This document shows positions 50,242-61,700 of a stretch of 64,000 nucleotides of DNA, in pieces. Under the pieces are notes generated by a model. It worked only from the letters and a program-made list of their open reading frames with translations. It was not told the origin of the DNA and did no database searches. Every line of letters starts with the position of its first letter. The first letter of the stretch is position 1. Location of the stretch: positions 29,522,094 to 29,586,093 of the forward strand of contig CM017563.1 of assembly GCA_007844125.1 (NCBI GenBank). Reading direction: 5' to 3'. Both the position numbers and the translations under genes were made by a program. Source of the stretch: Sinonovacula constricta. Its lineage: Eukaryota > Mollusca > Bivalvia > Cardiida > Solecurtidae.

Positions 50242-50776
50242 CAGTCAAACCTCGGTCGCTCAAACACCTAAGGGACCTACGCTCGAGTTCGACCGAGCGA
50301 AATGTTTGAATGATCAGCACTGACATCTGGTCATCACTAAGAATGACTATGAAATGTCATGTTCATACACTTTTTGTATCTGCACATGTACACATAATTT
50401 TGAAGTCTCAATAACAAAGCAATTAAAATACAATTCTTTAATCTGGTGTCAGTTAGTTGCCATCACTCCTGTAATTAACATATGTGACGACGGGAGGTGG
50501 TAAGTTTCATGAACATGGGAAATACACAACCACCGGAAACAAAAGGCATGGCAATCAGTCGTTGATGTGGATTGTTTAAGCGAAATGGTGTGAAAATACA
50601 GGTAAATGGGCTGTAGGGGTAATCAATTAGTTCTAGTTACCCAGCGAACATGTGTTCTAGCGATCAATATAGAACTAATATACATAAAAAAGGACAAAAC
50701 CAAGGGACCAGCGGGCAAGTTCTACCAAACCAATGACTTCTAGTGATCCCATGTTTAAGCGAACCAGGTTTAACTG
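50242..50776. mobile_element. pogo/Tigger-like MITE with TA duplication
   Basis: The left terminus is CAGTCAAACCTCGGTCGCTC and the right terminus, reverse-complemented, is CAGTTAAACCTGGTTCGCTT. It is flanked by TA at 50240-50241 and 50777-50778. The 535-bp interior is non-coding. CAGT(C/T)AAACCT ends and a TA target are typical of pogo/Tigger-type Tc1-mariner elements. No transposase is present, so it is non-autonomous. Confidence 0.82.
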
Positions 50777-52701
50777 TAGTTTGGTCATTTACAGTACAAA
50801 GCAAACCAGTTAAAATTATTTACGTCAAAAGTAAACTGAGTGTAGATCTACCAAACTCTTCGTTGAATTGTAGTTCCACTAATCATCAAAAAAGAATATA
50901 AAATAAATATATTCGGACAGCCATGTTCTGGATGGTGGTTGTTTTTAAATACTTTTTAAAAAACAAGACATTGTTGTAACAAACACAATATTACTATTTG
51001 CTTATTATTTTCTGTAAAAATTCTTTTGGAATGAACGAAAAACTTTCATGTTCAATGAGTCGCAAAGAAGATGAAGTCTAAATTAAAATAATAATGAAAC
51101 AATAGTTGTTATTGCACTAGTTTGAAAAATAAATCAGTTCAAAAGAAAGTGTCAGTTTATGCTAGACATTAGCAATTGGATGAGCCTTCATTTGTTTTTA
51201 TAGGCAAGTTTGGTTGGTTAGTTGTTTACCAACTTATGACTGTTTCTCATGTAGGCTTACATGTTCCTTTGATTTGTTTCTGAAAAAAAAAGTCCATCAT
51301 GCACATAACTTGAACATTTACAATACAAATAACTTTAAAACACTTTTTCATTGACTACTGTGCATAAATATGAAGTTGGGGATAGTATAGTGGGTTAATC
51401 TAATGTCTGAAAATTTCGACTGATTGGGGGCTGGGGTGCCTGAACAAATCCTGTGAAAGGCACTGAGCAATCTAGCCAGTATGAAGAATTTGAGTAAAGT
51501 ATTTCACCTCTCCTTCCTTGACTACCAACTGCCTGATCAAATGATGTAATAACTTGCATTTTCAGTTGTTTCTCAAAGGAATCATTGACCTTGATAGCAT
51601 ACAAATTTGACAGAAAAACAAAACTATTGCTACCTAGTGCATATGTGTAAACACCCATTCTCAACATAATTAACTCTGAATGAGCATGATCATTGCCATT
51701 ATACATATAAGTAGAAAATTGGTCTTTGCAATACTTTCCTTCTTAAGCCAGTTTGCAAAGCATATCAAAGGTTATTAATAAAAAAAACACACCCAGAACC
51801 TCTTTAGATCCACAGTGTTCTGTTCTAAGGCATTATCTGGATTAAAAAGCAGGTACTAACCCAACAAATATGGCATTAATTTTGTCAACACTGTTATTCT
51901 ATGTGTAAGCAAAACATCAAAAGCATATTGAAACTCTTATCCTAATTAAATATGTATACATCTTGAGAAATAATGCTTACAATCCGCAGATTTAAGCATT
52001 TCCGACAACCCTGAAAACCAAGTTACTGGAGCTGCATGGTTATAAAATCTGGGACTCTGCATCAGTGAGTAGGGCAGACTGACTTTTTGTATGGCCCCAG
52101 TGTTTTGATTCTGTCCGACATTATGGCTGTGTTTATTTGTAGCCAGATAAACAAGCATCAAAATTACATGGGTACATATGGAAACTTGAGCCCAGTTCTC
52201 AATTTCTATTTTTTATTAGACACTATGCAAACATTTACTCTCCAAGAGTTGTCTTAGTAATGTCCATTTCTGGAATAAATTTTATTATTTTTGATGTATA
52301 ATGACTGGCTTACAGGCAAAAATGCAATTATCTTTGACTCCAGATGACCCATCCTCTCATCAGGGTCAACGACCGAAATTGTGATGTGGTTTGCTGAATT
52401 TTGAAGTGGAAAAGAGCTAAATGTTGATTGAAAATCAATGTTTGTAGAATATACCTTAATTGCGTTTCCATTTCAGTGCCAGTAAACGTCAGGATAATAA
52501 CAGAGAGGGAAATTATTTAGAGAAGCTGTCATTTTTTTCTTACAAAAATTATCGGTGTTAAGTTTTTTTAACACGATCGTAATGTTACAGTACATCTATA
52601 CAGTTATTTCCCTTGCCTAAAGACATATAGAGTTAATTCCCCTGTTGATTCGGACGCCATATTACGTGATTTTGGAAACCGCATACACAAGATAATTTAA
52701 T

Positions 52702-52741
52702 ATGAAGTTAAAGAGATTTCTTCTGCGTTACTACCCTCCAG
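52702..52741 (+). CDS. DAW1: DAW1 exon 1
   Basis: Codes for [13 protein letters not shown] plus one base of the next Gly. Donor CTCCAG|GTAATG. No clear RFX X-box is visible in the 150 bp upstream; TTTTGGAAAC is only half a site. Confidence 0.93.
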
Positions 52742-55700
52742 GTAATGAATTTTAGATGAGCGGTTGTTTAAGAAGTAAAAAACATCTATACTTTATATGA
52801 TTTTTGGGGGTAAATATTGACAGTTGGGAGAGACAATTTCTGTGTTCTTGAAGCAGGCACAATCACGTCTTGAGTATTGAGGTGGGTGGGGAATGGAATT
52901 TCCTGCAACATGTTAGCTATTTCAATCAAGAAGTTTCATATTTTCTCATAGGATTTGTTCTGAAGATGATAAAAAATAATACCCCAAGTAAATTCAAAAT
53001 GCTTAAAACTGGGGAGCTGTTATGTGTCTAACAAATGCTTTATATTCACATTTACTTTTGTTTTATTTCTGGGCTCAGAAAACTAAGGACGAAAACATCT
53101 GACAACCAAAAGGTTAGCCCTCCTGCTACTTTGAAAGGGCCAAATGAAAGCTCTCCCATCACCCTTTCAGACTGGAATGAAACCTTTCCTGTAACTTTAT
53201 ACCTGTAAAAAAAATTAACCTACTAAAATCTGTGATAAACCAATAAAGGTGTTTAGTTTGTGATTTATATAACATACTATTTAACATAGATTTTAACCAG
53301 AAATTTATTATTATAAGAAATAATGTTTAAACTCTTGTATAATGACTATATTCTGAAAATCAAAAGCTATGCTAAAAGATTATAAAGACAAACTCTCCCA
53401 CCCCCCTAGACATCAAAACCCTCAAATATTGAGTTATTATTTTAATCTCCATGTTATAGTGTACTCACCATATGCCTACAGTGAAAGGCGAGGATACAGA
53501 AAACCATTCATCATCTTCATACCTGGACAAAAAACTTCCCATGAATTATCAGACACATATTATATCAACTTCTATTTTCCATGTAAGTTTTTGAAAATAT
53601 CTTGAATACAAAAGTTGATCATGAAAAAACCGACATGGAAAATAAAAGTTGATATAACATGGAACAATTTTGCTCCTGAAACAATTTTTATAATTTGTTG
53701 GTTATATTTTAAGCTGAAACACACTTAAATATAAGTAGATTTTAGTGCTTTAATATTTAAAGCCAAAAGGTTTTAACAAAGTTACAAACAATGGTGATAT
53801 ACACAAATAACAAAAGTTGTTTGAAAGTATAACAAACAGTGTTATCATACTATTATTGCAATTGTTTATTGTCAACACTTGTCAGTTTGTTTTTTCACCC
53901 ATTTTTTAAAATCAGTCCAGTCAAATAGTGAATTTCACATGAAATCATGTACATTGTGAAAACAAAAAGTTCAGACAACAAACAATTGGAGAATTTCAGT
54001 TCACAGTAGTGAACTGATTTTTTTTATCACATTACTTATAAAACTGCTTTGGGAATTCTTAACTAAATTCTAAAGTGAAGGATTTACCCTTTAGTATTCC
54101 CATAACCTCAGTGGAAAAAACCCTCGTTTAGTAAGATAATTTTACCTTAATTATGTTTAGTCAGAATATCTAATACTTTTCTTCATAACTATAAAGGTTT
54201 TAAAAACCATGAGCTTTGAATATAATTAAGATATCTTAGTGAATGTTTTTTTTTTAGATTAATTTTATATGAAGAATTTAGTTTAATTCTTGCTTTTAAT
54301 TGAACTTTTCTCAAAGTCTGAATGTCTTTTTTCTCAGTCAGAGTCATTAATGTCTGATGCCATTGTTAATTATTTTAAATTAAATTTCTAAAAACAAATT
54401 ACAATAGTGTTTTTGTCTTGGTTGGAAAGTCACTGGGATGTTTTGGCCAGGTAGGAATAGTGACAGGAAGGTTTTCAGCTGACCCTTCCAAAGAGTAGAT
54501 GGGTTTTTCATCTGGGAGGGGTTTTGTCTATGTAGGAAAGGTGATGGGAGGATTTTTGTCTTGGTTAGGATAGCCACAGTGGGGCTTTGGCCCAGGTAGG
54601 AAAGGTGACAGCAGCCTGTTTGTCAGGCAGATGGGTTTTTATCTAAGAATTTTTTTTGTCCTTGACTCCTTCAAGACTGGTACAGGTTACACTTAAGTGG
54701 CCCTTGAGCAATTATGTCAGGATTGTCCAGTTCCTGGTTATAGAAAGAACTTCCATGTACAAAGGTCTTCCTACTGGCCCATATTGAGCAGTTGCTTCTA
54801 CTGAAATATTTGTCTGGGGTCTTCTTAGTTGGACCATAGTAGTGATCTTGCTATTTCTAATACACAAACCAAGCTTGAATGGGTTTTAACAATATACGCT
54901 TCCACAATTATAGTTTCTATTTACTTTTCAGGAATAATTTTAGAATATGAGCAAGGAGGAAACATCAAAACAAAATCAATTGACCTTTTGGATCTAAAAC
55001 CAGAGTAAGTATTTTTGCAGATTTTATAAAATAAAGATATTTTATAACACAAACAACATTTGTTTTAGGAAATACAGGTACAATAAGTCACAGTCAATAT
55101 TTCTATATTGTGGAATAGTTATACAAATAACAAAATCTATGAAGAGGTCTTGGCCAACAATGCATGTTTCGTTACAGTGATTTATATTCTTTTAATAACC
55201 ATTTAGACATTTTTTACCAGATCTGAAATGACAAAAGGTAAAGTGTTGGCTGTACAAGAGTCCTTGTTCAAAACTAGGTCGTGGCATACCAGTTGTACTA
55301 ATTGTACGATTGGTAGTTATAAAAGATCTCTTGCTTATGCTCATGTAGGTTTGAGGTTAAAAGCAATGTCCACAACTGGTCAGTCCGGCCTTCAGGATTA
55401 TTTGACTGGGTATGGTATCCTGCCAGGTGTTCATGTCATGCCATTCATTGTAAAACTGAAAGCAGTACTACATTGGCCTCAAATGAACAATGTCTGTGAA
55501 AAAGCTGAAAGATTGTAGGTAAGACATACTACCAAACTAAGAAAACAGATTCATATTATGTGTATGTGTATTCATAAGAATAAGTATTTATCAGCAAAAA
55601 AACTTACTGTTAAGCTTTTTTCTAAATATTGGCACAACATTGCATTGTAACTATTTTTCTTATCTATTTCAGAACTGATGTAGATGCAGTAGTTGAAGAA

Positions 55701-58700
55701 ATAGCTAGGAAAGAACCTTTAATTACAGCATCTAAAACAGAACAAGTCAGAAAACTTATAGGCAGTATCCTTTTACAATGTTTTGTGAATTGTTGTCATG
55801 AGTTTATCATCATATGCATCACCATCATAATTATCACTATCATCATCATCTACAGCAAATAAGCCATCATCATCATCATTCTTGTTTTTTTCTTCTTTGA
55901 TTTTTGTGTTCAAACCAGAAAATGTTGTTGATTTATCATCATCATTGTCCTTATCAGCTTTATCTTATGTTGCATCATCTACGGTTAACAATGGACCTGG
56001 TAGCCCAATCGGTAGAGCATCGGCTCCAGGTACAGAAGGCCCCGGGTTCGATCCCGGGCCGCGACATACCAAAGTCGTTAAAATTGATAGTGGCATAGCT
56101 CCCTTGCTAACTCTCAAGCAAATATAAGGGTAGTTTTATGGCTGATTGGTCCGGTGTCAGGATAATGTGACTGGGTGTGGTATCATGCCAGGTGTTCACG
56201 GCATGCTATTCACAGTGAGGGTAGCACTATATCTGCTTCAAGTGGATACTGTCTCCAGATAACTGAAATACTGTTGGTGGGACAATAAAGCCAACAAAGA
56301 AACAAACATCTGCAGTATTTCCGTTTTATTGTTATAATAAATATAAACTTCTCCCTTCTTATTTATGATAAAAAAAATTAAGCTACATGTCAGTATAAAG
56401 TACTAGCGATGTTTGCTAAGCAAAAGGCAGTAAATTTCTGTACCCCACCAAGCTAAATGACTGTACATGTCCATAGGTCAAAATACGATAATTGATGTAT
56501 GTTTCTGCTAATTACAGATGTTTATTCTACAGCAGATATTGTACTCTAACAAAAGTGAGGTGTACTACTTGTTTATTCAGTCCAGATTGCTGCAAAAACT
56601 ATTAATTAGCAATTCCTTTTTGTGTTTTGTTTATGCATTTTTAGGTATTTTAAGTTCTTTCATTTACATTATTAAAATTTTTGTATTTATATTGTTCATA
56701 TAATAAATTGCTTATGATATAGTAGTAATGGCTTGTTAAGGTAGATTGATTATTGTAAGATTTTGATAAAGGTTGATATCACCATCTAGGTCACAAGTTT
56801 GCAAAACTAACATACTTTTACATTGATCTTAAATAACCAACAGGTTGCTTATATCAAATACATGTAATAATATCTCATCACTGCTTTGGTGAATTTTGGC
56901 ATGATTTGTCTATAAACTCTTACTTTGGTCAAAATAAAACAATTTTGAGCACTGTCTATATTGTTAATACCAATCATGAAGAAAACAGAATGTTCATTCT
57001 TTGGTTATTTTAGATCCCTTCAGCCCCATCACCCCCACCACCCCAACTTTCAGATGACAATTCTAACATAACTCTTGACATGTTAAACATAAATTGATAG
57101 GGGGTTAGGCAAAATATGTAGATCTAGTTGAGCAAGTTGTCATTGGTAGCTGTCTAATCGGTATCTAGACTATTTGCAGTTGAGTCTATCAATAGGATTA
57201 TGTATTGCTTAGTAATGAATAAGACACAATGTGTATGATATTTACTGAAATAACTTCTAACGCTGCATGGAAGTGTTGTTCTGGTATTTGACTGGTTGTT
57301 TTCATGCCTACATAATTAAAAAGACTTTGAACAGTAAAAACATTTATTATGTCAAAACTGAAACCTATTGAGTACTTTATCTGACTCCAGATCCTCTGAA
57401 GAATGCATTGTTATAGAAAACAAAGCCTTTCCAATCACATGGCTTAATATCTAGCTGCCTGCCTATACATCTATACAATCTTACATTGAGTACGTGTTTT
57501 GTACTTATTGATGCAGGTTCTCATGCTCAAATATGTTTTAAGTAAATGAGTCAGACTCAGCTTTAAGTATGTGCTCTGCTTATTGAGTCTGAAGTCATGC
57601 TCAGAAAGTTTTATAGACACAGGGCCAGGTATGATTTGCTAACATAATGATATTAGGTTTCTTGGGGCATTTGTAGACATTTAAATGTTAAAAAATTTAG
57701 TTCAAATAATCCTTAACTCTAACCCAGGACTTCAAGAAAAGCTAGCACTTAAAGATGACCACCACTTCTACTTGTTCAAGGTGAGCTGTTAAAAGAAAAT
57801 TGGGGATAGAAGTTTGTATTCTTTTGTTTCAAATCGAACCAACACCAAGGGTAAAAAGAAATGGCCAACAAATTTACTGGTTACAATCAAAACACAACAA
57901 AGTTTTATTTGGTTACACATTCTGTACATAACATAGTGAAATATACTACTCAAAATTTGCTAGGGATCCCATTTTATAACATGTACTTCTTTTATTAAAC
58001 TTGCAACATGCTTCCCATGTGTAGTGTACACATCAAATCAATAATTGCTATTCACATATACCAGACCTGGTAGCGCAGTCGGTGGAGCGTCGGCTCCAGG
58101 TACGAGAGGCCCCAGGTTTGATCCCGGGCTGCGACATACCAAAGTCGTTAAAAATAGTAGTGGTATAACTCCCTTGCTAACGCTCAAGCAAATATAAGGA
58201 TAGTTCCACGACTGGTTGTCCCAGTGTCAGGATAATGTGACTGGGTGTGGTATCATGCCAGGTGTTCATGGCATGCTATACACAGTGAAGGCAGCATTAT
58301 ATCTGCTTCAAGTGGACGCTTCTCCAGATAACTGAAATACTGTTTGTGGGACGATAAACCAAATAAACATAAAGTATTTATGTATGTGTGGCCCAAATAC
58401 CTGTTGTTTTTTTTTGGATGCCAACTTATTTGATGTGAGAAAATGAACAAAATATCTAATGTAAAAAAAATGATCCTTAGCAAACTTTGAGTAGTATATT
58501 ATTAGCCCATTTAGGTCATAGTGAACAATTCTCAGCCTATATTGGCAATGTAGTGGGGAGCTAAGGGTGGTAAGTCAGAGACTTGAAGTTGTACTTATGG
58601 ATAAAACAGTGATGTTCGATAATGACAGTATATTTGGTTAATATTGTTAGTCCACTTACAAAACACATTGTTGACACAAATATTTTCATATGAGGCATTA

Positions 58701-61700
58701 TATTATAAAACCATATTTTTGCAGGTTCTTCGAGCCCATATTCTTCCCCTTACAAATGTTGCCTTCAATAAGTCAGGATCAAGGTAAGTTTAGAAGTCTC
58801 GATGAGATTAAGAAATTGAATATTATCTCTTAACCTGCTGAGCAGAAATAATTTGGACTTTGGCAGATTGTGCAGACCTAGCTTTACAAACTCCCACAGG
58901 GATCTATGCTATTTGCTTCAGGGACTTAGCAGTATGTCTATTCCTTTGTGTGTAGAACTTTATAACTACAATAAAAATGACAATATAATATTGGTTCTTA
59001 ACAATGTAGCAGGCTAAGGATTGGTGAGTACATAGAAAGGCCATAGAAACTTTCAATTAATGCTATTAGTCATATTCATGAACAGTGAGCAAAATATTTC
59101 AATATAAAGTTGACCTTCCTTAGTGGTTCAAGAAAGTTGAAGTGAGTATATCATCTCTGGATTATAGAATGATAATTATTGAAATGTTTATCCTAACAGA
59201 TCAAAATCATAGTGATATTTAAAGATTTAAAGTAAATATTTAAAGTCAAAATATTTGTTGACCGTCCAAAAACAGAAAAAAAATGCTTTTAACTTTAATT
59301 TTGAGAATTGTTTGATATTTTTGTGTATGTTGTATATGCACAAGTTAAAATAACATAACTAACCCTTATCATATGACATATTGTTAATTACCCCTGCTTA
59401 ATTGTAACTAGTCTTCCCGCTAATCTGTGGTGCACCAGTGATTCTACCCAGCCATAAGTCTGGGAGTCTTCCTCCACCAATAATTAGCTGGACGCCGTCA
59501 ATATGACTATAAATGTGTTGACTATTAAAAAACACACACAAAAAACAACTTAATTGTAACTAGTCTCCTAAAACAACACACTAGGCATATTGCTAGACTT
59601 AGCATCAAATAGTGCAGATCCTGATCAGAGTGCTCCAAGTGAGAGCTGGCAGGTCTGGAACTACACCATTTGCCTTAGCTTGATCATTTCATGCTTAGCC
59701 GGCTTAGTCTTCAGAGTTTGGTATTTTATTATAATTAACCTTGCTGTAGTTTTATCACCTTCTTTGCATCTGTACACAGATGTACACAACTAAAAAAAAG
59801 TGATTATTTTTCATGCTTAATGCTATTTTTTTCATTCAAGCCCAGTATTAAATTCATTAGAATTGTCTCACTGTTAAGATTTAATTTATTACATGGAAAA
59901 GAGTGTTTTATTGATAAAATATATTTTAAATAAATTTTAAATAAATAACTAAATTATTTAATGTTTTTTTTTGTTTCAGTTTTATCACGGGCAGCTATGA
60001 TCGAACCTGCAAGGTGTGGGACACAGCGTCAGGGGAGGAACTCCACACCCTGGAAGGTCACAGGAACGTTGTCTATGCAATAGCCTTCAACAATCCTTAT
60101 GGGTAGGTTTTAGGTTTTTTGAGCTTTCACACCAACACATATTATCCTAATTTCAATGTTTGGCCATTTTTGATGGAGAAAACCTAGACCAACATCTGGA
60201 TAGAACCACCAGTGCACCACAGGTCAGATAAAAAGACCTCATTATGTGAGCGTTGTTGTTCTGACCAGGTCTCAAACTTACATTGTACAGGGCTGAGTAG
60301 TTGCAAGTCTTTGACTCATACCCTATGAGCACATGATTGGCAGACCGCTGAACCTTGTATAACCTTGCCCATACCAGTTTTCAGTCATTTGCTTACCACT
60401 CCATGAAATGATACCTAGATGTTTTGCAAGGGAATGCAGCAAAAAGTGTAGATCAAGGTGGTATCTAATATTTTGCCTTTATCTAATACATGCAACAACA
60501 TCTTAACCCACTCTGGGGAAATTTGTGCATAATTGCTGCATTACCTTTTGTAATGATAAGTGGGGTATTATTCTTTACTTTTTGCATGGATGTAAGGCGA
60601 CAATAAACAGCATTTTGCAGGATAATTTCAGGTAACAAATTTTTTTGGTTGTATGGGAGAAAAATTTGTCCAAACTGTCGGATACCACCTTTCATCAAAT
60701 GCCTACCAGGTTGACGGTCTGTAGCTACTAACAATACCTGATAAGTGTTCAACCATCAGTTTATCCCTTCTATTCATAGTGCATGTATATATTTCGAAAC
60801 TTTGCTAATTTTTTTGAATTTCTTTTAAACAGTTGAAAAGTATTTCTAACACATGTGTGTTTCATCATTTAATAGTAAATCCAGGGACAAACGAGTCAAC
60901 AAATAAACCCTAAGTAGTGCAGATTCTACTAAAGATAAGACTGATAATTGTGATTGCTTCACAAAGGTGTAATTTGGCACATGCATGAGTGAAAGGTTTA
61001 AAACAGATATACACACTAAACATAACTAAAATGTGTCGAAGTCTCTAGATTGGTCCATTTTTTTTTAGAGAAAATGTCATGAAATTGGAGTATGAAAGGT
61101 ATTTGAAGTTTTATGAAATTTATGTTTTTTTTTTATTATATTTCAGTGATAAGATAGCCACAGGATCCTTTGATAAGACATGCAAATTGTGGAGCTTTGA
61201 GTCAGGAAAATGTTACCATACCTTCCGAGGACATACTGCAGAAATAGTAAGTTGAATGTAATTTGAAAGTTTTTTTAAAAAAACAGCCAGAAGGTCGTTC
61301 GACCCACGCAGCAAACATAATAATACAAACATTATAAAAAGCATGGCAAATGTGGAAATTATAATACATAAATTATATCTGTAAGTCTGTTAACATATTT
61401 CACCTGGGAAAATGTTTTTTTTGTAATATATTTAAGAAATTCCTGTTACAGATAGCAATACTCTTAGTTTTCATAGTGCAGTTTAAAACCACCATCAGCT
61501 TCTCATATTATAGGTTTAGGTTTTAGCATCCCATACTGCCCCCCAAAATATAAATATGAAGTGAATATAAATAGAATAACCTTTATGAAATATGTAGTGT
61601 TTATTGATGAGACTTAACTTATCTAAACTGATTGCTCTTTCAAGAAGCATAAAATACTGCCAGTTAGTTGCATTTAATATGCTTGATTAACTTAACAATT

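Larger units (their letters stand above)
36960..52701. other. Intergenic region between zinc-finger gene and DAW1
   Basis: It separates two divergent genes. I find no coding exon in it. It holds the SINE, LINE, MITE and array features listed separately. Stretches at 38000-39500, 41000-42100, 46440-47110, 48970-50230 and 50790-52690 contain nothing I can name. A further 5' exon of the zinc-finger gene could be hidden here. Confidence 0.5.

Noticed and set aside
51395..51706. 103-codon minus-strand frame (GSQGRRGEILYSNSSYW)
   Set aside because: Composition is not implausible, but there are no splice sites, repeats or recognisable motif; it may be part of an unknown mobile element.
52560..52701. 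RFX X-box upstream of DAW1
   Set aside because: Expected for a ciliary gene, but only a half-site-like TTTTGGAAAC is visible.
55228..55518. 96-codon plus-strand frame in a DAW1 intron
   Set aside because: It covers a diverged SINE-1 copy and does not join DAW1 in phase.
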